Positions 1 through 17,231 of a DNA stretch of 64,000 nt are shown piece after piece; the stretch's first letter is position 1, and every line of letters starts with the position of its first letter. The stretch lies in assembly GCA_945643635.1 (NCBI GenBank), contig CALZFC010000042.1:847501-911500 (forward strand), in the 5' to 3' direction. Position numbers and translations under genes: made by a program. Under the pieces are notes generated by a model that saw only the letters and a program-made list of their open reading frames with translations, was not told the DNA's origin and searched no databases. The stretch is from Allodiplogaster sudhausi (lineage: Eukaryota > Nematoda > Chromadorea > Rhabditida > Diplogasteridae).

Positions 1-1182
1 CCCGACGTGTTGCGTCGGAGTCAAGAGCATCAACTACAACACAAACTCCTTCTTCTGCGGCAGTGGAAACATCCCTGCTGCTTCTGATGATGGATGTTGT
101 CTGCCAAGTCAGTGACACTTATAGTGATCTTGAAGTAGGGGTCCAGCAAACTACCTTGACTTATTGCCAATTGTTCTGCAATAATGATGTATTGATATTA
201 CGTTGCAGAAACATCTGCTAACTTCCAAAACAATTTCAGGCAGCGCCACTTATTGGAACGATTGGAGCGTCTGGGATCCATGTGTCAACGGAACACAGAC
301 ACGCTCGCGAACATGCGAAGGCGCCGGCTACGACTGCCCTTGCGAGTGCGTTAGCAAACTCTGTTATAACCGTCAATAGTATGTTTCCGCGGGAAAGGGC
401 CTAAAGCACAGCAAAACAAAAGATTTATATATATTTTTCAGTGGCCCAGCCACCGAAGCCCAATCATGTGCCCCTGCGTGCTGTCCTGATGGCGGTATCT
501 GGTCAGAATGGACATCAAGCGGAACGTGCGCCGATTACTGCGGAGGATGCGCCAGCGCCACCCAATCTCGTACTTGCCTTTCGGACGTCGATGGCTGCCC
601 GTGCACGTCAGTACACGGATTACTTCAACAATCTAAGCTGACAATTATTAATTAATGTGAATAAGCAAATCGAGATTAGCATGAATGCATACTTCTTCCT
701 AGAACATCATTTTCCAGAGGCGCAACCAGCATCACGCAGCCTTGCGAAGTTGACCTCTGCCCCTACCCACGCACGACATGCTGCGTCGGAGTTAAGAGCA
801 TCAACTACAACACAAACACGTTCTTCTGCGGCAATGGCAACATTCCAGCGGCCTCTGATGACGGCTGTTGTCTGCCGAGTAAGTGGCTATGCACTCTTTC
901 CCATTCCCAAATTACAGTTGTGCAATCTTTTTTTCCTGGTAGTAATGCATGTTCAATGCAACCCCAAACTCAGCGAGCATGGGTTCGCCCCTCAATAAAT
1001 TTTCACGAAATCATAAGTTAATTTTACAACACCTGGTTGTAGGCAGCTCAACGTACTGGAACGACTGGAGCGTTTGGGATCCATGTGTTAATGGAACTCA
1101 ACAGCGCACGCGAACATGTGAAGGAGCCGGATTCGATTGTCCTTGCAGGTCCCTTACTTCCTATCTATTATTCTCTCTTTCC

Positions 1183-1279
<97 letters not shown>

Positions 1280-2022
1280 ATTTTATATTAATCTCTCTTT
1301 CTCCCGTCAGTCTGACGTTGTATTTCCTTCTTCCTCAACATCACCGTGTGCTTCTTCTCTAATCAAGCGACAAAAATCACTCACGAATATATATTTTATA
1401 GATACAAGTGTCTTAGAAATGTGAAACTCCTGCTTTCAGTGGTGCTAACACCGAGTCTCAGACGTGCATCGTAACCACGACAGTGGTACTTATCTTTTTT
1501 TTTCTCCAAATTATATGTAAATATTAGCTGAATTCTGAAATGGTCCTTGTTATCTTAACAGAAATACAACTCTAATAAGAAGTTGTTTGTCCAGCATGCC
1601 ACAAGCACGAAGAAACATCTCTTGCAGTGTGTCCCGACCTGGACAACATGGACTGAATGGGCCGGCGACTGCTCGCCGTCGTGCGGTTTCTGTGGAAAGC
1701 AGTCGCGCACACGCACATGCACATCTTCATGCGCTTGCGAGTCAGTCACTTTCAGAGTGGGAAGGAGCATGGAGATGGAGAAGAAGGCTAAACTTCGTCC
1801 AGTGTACAAATGAACGACAGTGAAGCAAGATTAGGAAGAAGCATCAAAATACAAACAAATCCCTTGTCGCTAACCTTGTTCGCGCCTTGCAGTGGCGCCG
1901 CGTCCGAGTCACGGGGCTGCGGCTCTGCCGATCTCTGTCCGTTCCCGAAGCCGACATGCTGCTCGCCGTATGTCAAGGGCATCGTCGGCAACAAGTTCCA
2001 GTGCGTCCCGCCCTCTGGCTAA
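1..2022 (+). CDS. Secreted multi-thrombospondin type-1 repeat protein (5' end outside window)
   Basis: Exons read as 1-107, 240-345, 442-606, 718-878, 1043-1148, 1440-1482, 1628-1740 and 1893-2022; all phases agree and the stop is TAA. The protein is Cys-rich and built from TSP1-like modules with the core WNDWSVWDPC...RTCEGAG, alternating with modules such as WSEWTSSGTC and WTEWAGDCSPSC, and with a CC-containing linker (TCCVGVKSINYN ... DDGCCLPS). TSP1 repeats are extracellular adhesion modules with three disulphides and C-mannosylated Trp. Exons 1 and 4 encode almost the same linker, and exons 2 and 5 almost the same TSP1 module, so the gene grew by a tandem duplication of about 0.8 kb. The signal peptide is not in the window. 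No close orthologue was recognised; the domain call is firm, the function is inferred as extracellular matrix or cuticle-associated. Confidence 0.82.
1160..1276. repeat. (CT)n microsatellite in intron
   Basis: Near-perfect CT run interrupted by TTT, inside intron 5 of the TSP1 gene. It produces long Ser/Leu shadow ORFs in all forward frames. Confidence 0.95.
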
Positions 2023-3684
2023 AATACGCCACCCACGACAGCCATGTCCTCCGCGAGGGCAGCCTCTCCTTCTCTCAGAGTCCCTCGTCCTTATTCATTC
2101 TCCCTTTCCCTTCCCACCCCACACTCCCCCCGTGTATACTTGCACATTTGTTAGCTGAAGACTGTATGTCTCTAGAGTTGTTCACTTGTCACAGAAGGCT
2201 TTCCGCGTGTACGGCCCGTTGTTAGCATTCATTCATTCGGAGATCCAGCCATCAGCACTTCATTAACTACCGTACACCGGAGGCTTAGCATTTAATAATT
2301 CTTTTTCTTCTTCTTTTCTTCTTTCGTCCTTTTGCCCCAAGACGTGTGCACTGTTATCGCGTGCGAGTGCGGAAGTCGTAGAAGTGAGACAGACCACACC
2401 CACCTTAATATCTCTCTTCCTGACACCAACGAAAGTAGCGCTGTGCGCCCCTTCCCCTTTCCATTCGTTGTGGTGTTCCGCCATCGCCACAACAATCCAC
2501 CCCTCCATCATGTACTCTTCAGCACACGCCGTGGTCTGTTGACTTCTCTGTCTCTCAATCTCTATCTCTCACACTTTCTAGCCTAATGCGTTCTGCTGTA
2601 TTAGCCAGTCCGCACTCGCTCACGTCGACTTCCGATTCCACTGCATGATAAAGTGCACCAGTTGCATCAGCCTTGTACACACACAGAGAAGAGTGCAAAT
2701 GAAACACTTCAGGATTCGACCAATGCAATCTCTGCTATTATCGTTCCAGAGCGAAATGGAAGTGAAATATAGAAATCGAACGCAATAAATAGAAGAGATA
2801 AAATGACACTTCGCGAAACAAGTCGAGTGTCTGAATGCGTAAGCTAGTCGGCCGAGAAATCATTCATTCGTGGACAAATAATAAGGGCTCGTTACAAACG
2901 CCCATGGGGGACAACGAAACAGCATTCATTTTGAGGATGTGCCCCTGTTCCCGAATTCACCTTAGCACAACACGACGCTAGTTTTGCCTTTGTTTCTTTA
3001 CTCCCCCCCCCCACAGTAACATCTGAGAAAATAACCATTATAACCCGTGTGCTAATATCACAACACACGGAGAGTCAGCGCAATGCAAATACGACACTTA
3101 GAGAAAAAGCGAAGAAGACAGTATCCTAAGATTGACATAAAGAGAATTCGTGCTAAGAGCCTAATCATTACAAATATTTATATTTAGTGGTACCGTATTC
3201 ACTCGAAATCAGGGTGCACTAGTGATTTTTGATGCTGCCTAGTGATTTTTAATGCTACACTAAAATCTTTTAACATGGCGTCCCTTAATTTAGTGTTACA
3301 GTTTTTTCACGCTCTGCCATTCATGGAATGTCGAAAAATGTGGCGCTGCCCGCACACAACAGTACACTAAAATGTTATCCAAGTGTCGCCTTGACACCCC
3401 GTGAACACCCAAACTCTTCCTGTTTTATTGACTTAGACCGTTACAGTTAAAGGCTAGCCTAAAATGTTTTAATAAAGTCCACTCCTTGGATAACAAAGGG
3501 TGACTTAACGAATAACAGTAGCAAAATTCTACAAAATAGTAACAGATGAATGTCAACAAAAATTGGTGATATTGACAATGCACAAGTGACAACGGGCAAA
3601 ACATCGTGCACCACTCGAGCGCTTCATGTGCTGCATTTTCTAGGAGATCTTCTAGAGGAATATCAAATGGCAAAACAGAAGGTT
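2023..3684. other. Intergenic region between convergent genes
   Basis: No supported gene. It lies between the TSP1 gene stop (+) and the helicase stop (-), so both 3' UTRs must end here. An AATAAA occurs at 2784-2789 on the plus strand but is 760 bp past the TSP1 stop. At 3210-3400 there are short A/T-rich direct and inverted repeats around the words CTAGTGATTTTT and ACACTAAAAT, possibly an old MITE; not resolved. Confidence 0.5.
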
Positions 3685-9277
<5,593 letters not shown>

Positions 9278-9484
9278 TTATAAATTGTACGTTGAAAATT
9301 GTATATTCAAAAAATATGCAATAAATCAAAGACATTTCAACTGGGAATATAAGAAATTAAGACAGGATATCTCTTTGGTTTACAACAAGAAACAAGTCCT
9401 TTCTTTGAAAAATCACGGAGAAAAATCACGACAACAATAGCCCAAAAGAAAAGTAACTGGAATAAAGAAATGAAATAAAAGATA

Positions 9485-9754
9485 CTATCTATCGGAGCCG
9501 CTGCTTCGCATGGTGCGGACGTTGTGCTGATGAAAGAGAGTGTCCTGGTCTCCGAGAGGCTTACGGCCACTCGTGGAAGCGAAGGGATTGACATTGATGC
9601 GATTGAACTCTTGCTGCTCCTTCTCGAGAGCGGAAGCGGAAGAGAAAGGCGCGGCTCGTCCGACGACGCGGAATGAGCGGGCAGAAGCTGCCGCCGCTGC
9701 CGAGGAGCCAAGTGAGAGCCGGGCAAGGCACTGATCCGCGAAACGAACCAGCAT
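9485..9754 (-). CDS. Small protein with predicted mitochondrial targeting sequence
   Basis: Single exon, 89 aa. The ATG at 9754 lies seven bases after a strong acceptor (TTCTTCAG), the pattern expected for spliced-leader addition. Residues 1-40 start MLVRFADQCLARLSLGSS and are Arg/Ala/Ser-rich with no acidic residue apart from D7, typical of a mitochondrial presequence. The C-terminal half is hydrophilic and ends MRSSGSDR. The protein family was not recognised. It lies 207 bp upstream of the helicase start on the same strand, so the two could be co-transcribed; no clean AATAAA was seen between them. Confidence 0.6.
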   Translation of the reverse strand: MLVRFADQCLARLSLGSSAAAAASARSFRVVGRAAPFSSASALEKEQQEFNRINVNPFASTSGRKPLGDQDTLFHQHNVRTMRSSGSDR

Positions 9755-11001
9755 GTCTGGTCTGAAGAAGGAACAATCAACATTGTCATTCCCACAAAGG
9801 GAAAAAAGAGACATCTTTTTTTTAAGAATATAATTAGAATTTTACTTTTTTAAATAAAAAGAAACAAGAATGCAGAATAAACTCGCATAATTTCATCACC
9901 ATGGAATCGAAACAGTAATACCGAGCAACAACGCTCATTAAGTAGGAAAATTACACTTTGTTTATCCTAGTTGGGAGGCCACATTTATTTTCTTTCTAGA
10001 ACAGCGCCACTACCAAAACTATGGACTTGCTATATTTCACAGAGATAGAACTGGATCAAGTATGTGGCTAACAAAAAGTAATAAAGTAGATTGCATCGAT
10101 GAACACAAGGTAAAAAACAACAAGAGAAGTCGGAAATGGATCAAACAGTCGGAAAACATAAAGCAATAATCAACAAGAGGAGCTTGTAAAGTGGGAACGC
10201 AGTGAAAGCCAGATCAGCATCCTGAATTTTAGAAGTGTTTTAGTGCGTGATAAGAAATTTAAATAGCTCAAACAAATTCTTAATAATCAAAAATTTACAG
10301 CGTAAAAGTGGATAGCTCAACTATTTTATCAAAAGCGAATAAAAAAATAAGTGCAATCGTATAAGAAAGGTGTGCCATATTTTGCCAACGCTAAAGAAAA
10401 TTCATGCAATTTGTCGACTGTGTTGTAAATGTGTATCATTCAAATGCAATAGTAGAATTAATTTCTATAGTATGATTGCAATCCGTCCGAGACTACTGCT
10501 AATATGAACTTCGTAGCGATTCATATAGAGTCTCGAATGTATATCAATCATACTGTTTGTATAATTCTAATATTCCACGTGCCAACCCATTCTTATAGAC
10601 AGGTGGAAATCGATTTGTGAAGAATATAAAAATTTATAGAGTAGTTGTTTCCCAACCGTCAGCTTGGTACGTGATTGTGTTGTAAACTCCTTCTGTATGC
10701 CGTGATCTCGAAAAAATATATGTAATTATGTTTAAAAAAATTTTCTTTGGGTTTTTTCCAGCGTAGGCTGAATTTAACTTTCCTCTATTAAAGGAGGGCG
10801 ATCACCGAAAAATATTCTAAACGCTGTTCAGGCTTTCATTTTGTTTTCCCTATTTTCTTTTTTCTCTTTCTCTTTTTTCTCCCTCTCTTTCTCTCACTCT
10901 TTCGCGCTCAATCTCTCTGTTTCTTTTTATCTCTCTCTCACATTTTCCGTGTCTCTCTCTCACAGTTTCCTTCTCTATCTCTCTCTCTCTCTCTCTCTCA
11001 G
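9755..11001. other. Divergent intergenic region ending in a CT-rich tract
   Basis: No gene supported. A/T-rich sequence between two divergently transcribed genes. From about 10850 it becomes a polypyrimidine tract of CT and TCTTT that ends CTCTCAG immediately before the ATG at 11002, which looks like a spliced-leader acceptor for the next gene. Confidence 0.6.
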
Positions 11002-11943
11002 ATGTCCTGGATGACGAGAATAGCGGTGTCCCTTGTGCTCCTTGCTTGCTTGTTCTCGGTCGTCTTCAGCTGCAAGTGCCTACCCCAGAGCACGAAGGAT
11101 GCCTTCTGCGCAGCACAATGGGGTTCCAATTTTCTGCGATTTACAAGTTTAATAGAACTTAATTTTTATATTGACTTACACAACCCATTTTTACCCTATG
11201 ATAATTTTAGAATTGTTTCCCTTACAATAATGAAGATCTCATTTTTAAAGTGTATGAAAATAAATAATATGAATTGAGTATCGCATGTCAATCTGAAGCC
11301 ACGAAGCAGCCAGTGCCTGCGAACCCGGAACGACGCGGCCTCAACAACATTCGCTACGTTGTCTTGCACGTCAAGACATTCAAAGTGAGTCCGAGCCATC
11401 TTATCAATCAATAAAGTTCGAATATTTCCTTATTTTTTCCTTTTTTGTCTTCACTGTTATCATCTCTTCTTTCCTTCGCTTCACTCTCATGGCTTCTGTC
11501 TTCTCTCTGGAATTATTTCTGAATGTTTAAACAAAAAATTCCAATTTCTGAATGTTTCAGAAGCCAGATAATATGACATCACTCCCAAACGAAATCTACA
11601 CACCATCGGAGTCGCCTGCGTGCGGGCTTATTATGGATGTTGGCAAGCAGTACTTGCTGGCAGGTAAGGCTCTTTGTTTATTTTGTTCAAGATACCTTGT
11701 AAATGGTACTTGGTTCAGGCCGATTCGTACCGGGTGGCAATCTCTTCACAGTGATATGCGGAGATCATACTAGAAAGGAAGTTTTTTTTAAACAATTTAG
11801 GAGTAAGCAACCTCGTAGTAATATTATTATGCATGCTCATAGGTGTTGCCCGACGACAGTCGAAGCCCATCTTCGAGCATCTTCTTGAATGGAACGCTGT
11901 GCCAGCGAACATGACCGAACAGCTCGGAAAAATCAAGTGCTAA
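11002..11943 (+). CDS. TIMP-like (netrin/NTR domain) secreted protein
   Basis: An in-frame model is 11002-11122, 11299-11384, 11561-11663, 11719-11802, 11843-11943 (164 aa). Residues 1-23 form a signal peptide ending VVFS, and the mature chain would begin C24-K-C26, the CxC N-terminus that tissue inhibitors of metalloproteinases use to chelate the protease zinc. Later segments (ERRGLNNIRYVVLHVKTFK, ACGLIMDVGKQYLLAG, NLFTVICGD) fit the NTR fold. The ATG follows directly after a polypyrimidine-CAG acceptor. Two places are odd: a family-typical VSHV coded at 11279-11290 is out of frame with the rest of exon 2, and the last exon codes a family-like VLPDDSR in frame 1 but EHLLEWNAVP in another frame. 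The model given avoids both but may not be the true one. Confidence 0.68.
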
Positions 11944-12402
11944 GAACGTGATGCTTATATCTCTGAATGATATGCAATGATTACGTTTTTCACAAAATAT
12001 TTTTGAGAATGCTATGTCCATAAAATTTCCATAAAAACTCAAATATACATACATATTTCGGAATGCTGTGACACTGGGAATTTGAGGAAAATAAAAATAA
12101 TAGATGTTTTACAATTATTTTTCGATAAAAGGAGTCCATGCAATACATGAGGAGAATGAAGACATGAGAAAATGAATGAATCACGCTGCTTGAAGGCCAT
12201 AGAAGATGAGTCAGAAGTGTCATTCAGTTTTCATCTCGAGACGAATTGGGGAAATTATAGATGCCATTGCCCATTGCTTGTTTCAAGCTTTCAGAATAGG
12301 TTTTCGATATTGTATTATTTATTGCAAAATTGTCGATTAATAAAGATGGTTTCAATATGTATCAATAAAAGCACCTAGACAAACTGGAATCCTCTCTACG
12401 AG
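11944..12402. terminator. 3' UTR and intergenic spacer with polyadenylation signals
   Basis: AATAAA occurs at 12339-12344 and 12364-12369, just upstream of the next gene's ATG at 12403. The second is only 34 bp from that ATG, so the gene pair is very tightly packed and may be co-transcribed. Confidence 0.55.
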
Positions 12403-13688
12403 ATGACACGAATGAGAAGCCAAAGCTCGCCAGAGCAACGCCGGCCCGAGCCACGTCGGCGAACTCACGCGACCTTCCGAGACATGAAAGAGACATACGA
12501 CGAATTGAGTAAGGGGTTAGAGTATCTCGTTTTTATTTATATAATACACATATTTTTCCTTTATTGACATTTGGTGTACTTTTTGCCTTTGTCACATTTT
12601 GTAATGATTATCATCGGCAGTTGATTGCGTTGGCGGCACTCCGTGCACCTGGGCGAAGAAGTGGCTGACCAAGACAGTCAAATGTGCTCATTGTTCGTTT
12701 ATATCTCTCATTCTTTTTTCTCGAATGGTTCAAATGTTACCTCTGTTCCAGTGTTCCAAGCTTTCTTTGACATTCTCTGGCTGGGCATCGGCTGGGCGCA
12801 CCTCTGCACAGGGCTTTTGGTTGACAAACAACGGTAAAAAAAAATCATAATTTTTATCAATGCTTAAAATTCCGGTTTCGCACGTATGAAGATACTAAGA
12901 TTCGTTGAAAACGATATATGTATGTGTGTAGCTTCAATGAACGATCCTTAATCGAGACATCTCCATTCAACGGTTCTAACTCTTTTCCAATTGCTCCAAG
13001 CTGCCCTGTGCCATGGATGGGTCGCGAGAAGCTCTTCAACTACGCCTGCGGCATTCTCTGGATGAACTACGGAGTCATCAGCTTGACCGTGCTCCTTGTC
13101 CGTTTCTTGATCTTTCTTCTTTATTGAAGTAGAACAAGATTCTTCGAGATGCGACTGCGCCGAGATGAAGATTTCTCTTTGACAGCAGGCGACGCTGTGT
13201 ATGGAGGCGTGTGGGTCATCAACAAGATTCTGTCAGCATTCAGTCTCAGTTTTAAACCTTCATTTTCTCGCTCGATTGCTCTCTCTCTCTCTCTCTCACT
13301 CATTTCCTTTCTCCCTCCCTCCTCTATCTCATTCTCTCTGTCGCTCTTGAGCCTCTTCCCGTACGCCTTCTTCGTCCTCTTCCATATTCGCTGGGACGCG
13401 CATCGCAATCACGAGTGTGACCACACGATCATAGCCCTGCTCTGGATGCCGGTGGATATGTATTTTTTAAGCCTTAGAAAAAGGAAACCAGAACGTACCC
13501 TAATCTATGTACATATAAGTTGATGTTGAAATAAGTGATGTAATTAGGTGTCTTAGATTGGCTTGTTCTGCATGGAATCGCTGCTCTTGGCATCAGCGGC
13601 AAGCCTTGCCTTCCTCGCCGTTTCCGGTACTCTCGCTGCCAATCTTCCATCCGGCGAGAAGGCAGAGAATGTCCGCCAACTTTGCTAG
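12403..13688 (+). CDS. Multi-pass membrane protein, family not recognised
   Basis: Exons 12403-12508, 12621-12683, 12752-12833, 12932-13097, 13149-13231, 13352-13451 and 13557-13688; all phases agree, 243 aa, stop TAG. The N-terminal ~40 residues are basic and Ser/Arg/Pro-rich. Hydrophobic segments follow: FFDILWLGIGWAHLCTGLLV, GILWMNYGVISLTVLLM, an exon with VWVINKILSLFPYAFFVLF, and IIALLWMPIGLFCMESLLLA running into a last segment SAASLAFLAVSGTLAANL. This suggests four to five transmembrane helices. The fourth intron is only 51 bp. I do not recognise the family; the consistent phases over seven exons make it a real gene. Confidence 0.75.
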
Positions 13689-14276
13689 GACACTACATTA
13701 TTTCATTTCTTGTGTTATCGACGCTTATTTTCATTGCTTAACAGATGCTTATCACTTTATTCCGCTATTGTGAAGTGCATAAAGGAAATAAATACTAATG
13801 CAGATATGCAGCTATATTATTTTTTTTTAAAATATTGCCTTATGGTTAGATTCTTGCACTGCACTGACTGGATACAGACGTTTTTATTAAAGAGTACGGA
13901 GGCAGAGGGAATAAAAATTCAATATTTAATTTATTGTTCAGAAAAGAAATGATGAAGCAACGAAATGGATTTTTGCTGCTGTGAGAATGGAAAATGATGA
14001 AAAGGTTAGTTCCGATAGCCGAGAGGATGCTGTCTGCAGTGATTCATGCACAAGGAGTCATGCTTCTGAGATGGCGGGCATCTCCTTTCCTTTTCCATCT
14101 CTTCCCTCTCTCTTCCTGTTCGCCATGCAGTTCTTGCCGGTTTCCCATCCCTTAGTTCTCACTCCTATCGATTACATTCCAGTCACCAATAGATATTATT
14201 GATATAAGAGTTCAAGCGTACTTGAGATTTTTGTTCACTTAATTTACTATAGCAAATTGCATACCTTCATCCATAG
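13689..14276. other. Intergenic or 5' region of next gene
   Basis: A short start (ATGGAAAATGATGAAAAG at about 13987) followed by a GTTAGT donor could be a first exon of the following membrane protein gene, but it could not be linked by phase with confidence. Nothing else supported. Confidence 0.35.
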
Positions 14277-14622
14277 TGAACGCGAATTGGCGGTTGTTCA
14301 TCATCTCAAGCTGGCTGAAGATGTCAGTGCCGACACTCCTTATTAGCAGCGAGCAGGAAGAGTGTTTGTATCTTTTTTTTATGACTAGTTAGTTTATTGA
14401 GTATTTAAGATTTGTAATTCTTTTCTTCTCAAATAAGTGCGTTTCTTCCGCTACCGATTTTGAAAATTGTTTCCTTTCTAAAAGTGAAAGTAATCGTGTT
14501 CTCCGACTTTATACATTTAGACTTACAATTGACTCAGTCGCTGTTCTCCATTAAACGTCGCCTTCTCGTGCGTCAGCTCGTGCGAAGAGCGGCACGGGTA
14601 GTCAAAGAATGCGTTTGTGCGT

Positions 14623-14669
<47 letters not shown>

Positions 14670-16027
14670 AGGACGAGAAAGAAACAAAAAGAAACAAATC
14701 ATTCATGAGATCATGTATTCTCTAGGAATCTATTTCGCTGACAAAGAAAAAAAAGATGTATTTGAAGTAGACTTTTTTCCGAATAGAAATAAGGCAAAAG
14801 TCAAGATTGGCTGTTGGTGTACGACGTGATGGCCTCTTTGATTGGCGTCTGCGGAGTCGCCGTCGGCCTCCACGGCATTGCCAACAGCAATTCGTACGTA
14901 ATCAGCTCATGCAGTCAAATTGATAAATACATACATTCAAGAATGTACATACATATGTAAATAAATACATAGAATTGTAATAATGAGTAAGTGATGAGAA
15001 TGAAATGCTTCTCGAGCTGCACGGCTACGCCTGCTCTTCCGACGGTGCTCGTGATCTACGGCGTCGCTCACTTTCTTTGCACCATTGCACGGGTAAGCAG
15101 ACATTCTTGCTCTGAACTAGCCTTCTTGTGTGAAGCCAAATGTCACCTTAGTAGATGCTAAAAGATTCATTTAAAAAAAATCTTTTTTTTTCAGCATGTC
15201 ATTCCATCTAAAAAGACATTCGCACATCGTCTTCTCGTCGGCGTGCAGTTCTTCAGGTTTGCGTCAAGTTTTCCGCTATCCATTTCACTTCCCCTAGGGT
15301 AATCGTTCACCTTTATGTCAATCTTTGCTCTTCTCTGCTACTTCTCTCTATTCCCCTTTACCCTACTCTTCACATCCATCTATCTCTCTCTCTCTAATTC
15401 TCTCTCTTTCGCTCCTTTCTCCTCTCTCAGCCTTCTTCTGCTCTCCTTCTGTCTGCTGACATTCCACAGCGAGTCTTCCTACTCTCCTGATGCCCATCTC
15501 TCCTCACTCCACTTCTGCTCAGCCGCTATCGTAATCGCACTGACGTCACCCGTAGTCGCAGGCTGGTTCCCCCAATGTCTTATTAATTAATGATTTTATT
15601 CGATAAATTTTATTTTATTTTAACCTACTATCCATTACATGATGTTATTTTATTCGATAAATTTTATTTTATTTTAACTTACTATCCATTATATGATGTT
15701 ATTTTAATAAAATATTTAAATGATGGTTAAGATTCCCCTTATGTTAGGCATCTTTTCCGCTGCTGCTTTCGCGATCCACTTTGCGATTCGTCTCGCAGTC
15801 TTTCGCTACGTTATTGCAACGCAGTCTGCCGAGGTTTGTATTTAAAAAATAAATGCACGAAACGGCCTTCAAAACGGTTTCAAAAAAAGGACAAGAGAGA
15901 TAAATTTGTTCAGGAAGGTGAAAGTAGACGATGAGCAATAAAGTGAAAAAGAAATCTCTGCTTCCAGATTGAAGATCTTCTGCAGCAGATAGACGACGTG
16001 CAAGAATGGAATGAACACGAGCATTGA
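14277..16027 (+). CDS. Multi-pass membrane protein, family not recognised (5' end uncertain)
   Basis: Well-supported exons: 14806-14893, 15017-15092, 15195-15267, 15748-15833 and 15968-16027 (stop TGA). They encode hydrophobic segments WLLVYDVMASLIGVCGVAVG, PTVLVIYGVAHFLCTIAR, VGVQFFRFASSIFSAAAFAI and HFAIRLAVFRYVIATQ, then an acidic C-terminus EIEDLLQQIDDVQEWNEHEH. A possible earlier exon starts at 14277 (NANWRLFIISSWLKMS) and can join 14806 in phase if its donor is at about 14364. About four transmembrane helices are predicted. It sits 0.6 kb after a gene of similar build; I could not establish that they are homologous. Confidence 0.62.
14625..14665. repeat. (GA)n microsatellite
   Basis: Perfect AG dinucleotide run within an intron of the preceding membrane protein gene model. 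Confidence 0.9.
15594..15705. repeat. 54-bp tandem duplication, A/T-rich
   Basis: Two nearly identical copies beginning TTTTATTCGATAAATTTTAT, in the intron between exons ending 15267 and starting 15748. Copies differ at two positions (C/T changes). Confidence 0.85.
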
Positions 16028-16272
16028 TGTCATTTTTAGTACTTTGCATTACTTTAGCATTTCTGATTACTATGCTTTTTTATTGCTTTTAAATCAGCGA
16101 GAATTTTAACACCCATTATAGCTGAACAAGAATTACATGAATTCGATTTGTTCGGCGCGTTATAGCATACCTCATTCTTCGAATAGAATTGGTAGAGGTG
16201 GTATAAAAGATGTGATAATCTGTAAAGTAAAAAAAAACGTATCTAAACTATTATATATGCACACAATAAAAA

Positions 16273-16600
16273 AAGGAAATAACTAGTAAGAGAGGGGGCA
16301 GATAGAGAGTGAGAGATGAGAAGCGAAGCGAGACAGGAGAAGGAAATAACTAGGAAGAGAGGGGGCAGATAGAGAGTGAGAGATGAGAAGCGAAGCGAGA
16401 CAGGAGAAGGAAATAACTAGGAAGAGAGGGGGCATATAGAGAGTGAGAGATGAGAAGCGAAGAGAGACAGGAGAAGGAAATAACTAGGAAGAGAGGGGGC
16501 AGATAGAGAGTGAGAGATGAGAAGCGAAGCGAGACAGGAGAAGGAAATAACTAGGAAGAGAGGGGGCAGATAGAGAGTGAGAGATGAGAAGACAGGAGAA
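16273..16600. repeat. 67-bp minisatellite, five copies
   Basis: The unit begins AAGGAAATAACTAGGAAGAG and contains GGGGGCAGATAGAGAG and GAGAAGCGAAGCGAGACAGG. Copies start at 16273, 16340, 16407, 16474 and 16541; the last lacks part of the unit. Copies are almost identical, so the array is recent. It lies between the membrane protein gene and the next candidate exons. Confidence 0.93.
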
Positions 16601-16893
16601 GGAGGGAGTGAATGGGCGGCCTTCCCAGTGCGGTTTGTGAGCAAGAGGAAAGCTGTCGAACCTTTCAATTACGCTTGTCCAGGATATTTGATGATTACCA
16701 TCATCACCAAGTGGACCGTGAAATAGGCATGGTGTGGGGAGTAGTGAGGATGGGTTTGAATGTTGATGTGCAAGTAGGCCGGGTACGGTAGCAGTTGAGC
16801 AAAGGGTTGAAGAGGAGGGAGTAGACATTTCTACGATCGCTGGTTGTAGAGTGTAGGGTTGCTGGTTGTAGAGTGTACTGGTTCATTTTCCAG

Positions 16894-17231
16894 GTTCGTG
16901 TCGGGATTTGAGGCAGTAGAGGGAGCGGCTACGTCGTGGAGGTTCATCGCCTGCTCGGTCGTTGTCTTCGCCTCACGCCCTCTCCCTCCTCCCATATACC
17001 TCTCTCCTTCCATCCTTCTCTCTCTCTCTCTCTCTCTGTCTCTCCCATTCCTCACCTCTCCCCGATCTCCAGGCCCATCAACACTTCGAGGCTACGCGGA
17101 TCTACGTTCTTCAACTCCCACTGCCCGTCTCCACTCTCCCCATTTTGGCCTCTCTCCTCTCTCGTGTGGCTTTTGTTTTTGTGCTCTGCCATGCATTGCA
17201 TCTGTGTTGTCACCGCGCTCTACCGGACCAG
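16894..17231 (+). CDS. Candidate exons of a membrane protein (partial, low confidence)
   Basis: Two putative exons, 16894-16957 and 17073-17231, join in phase with GT-AG borders. The second encodes RIYVLQLPLPVSTLPILASL and then SRVAFVFVLCHALHLCCH, a likely transmembrane segment. No start or stop exon was found. The GC-rich composition contrasts with the A/T-rich flanks, which supports coding, but the identity is unknown and this could be a remnant. Confidence 0.35.

Noticed and set aside
1137..1424. Ser/Leu or Arg/Glu-rich ORFs over CT/GA tracts (also near 19.2, 25.2, 34.6, 37.2, 57.6 and 63.6 kb)
   Set aside because: Translations of dinucleotide repeats in introns or spacers; no codon or splice evidence.
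11002..11943. Calling the TIMP-like gene a pseudogene
   Set aside because: An in-frame splice model with acceptable borders exists, so decay is not proven.
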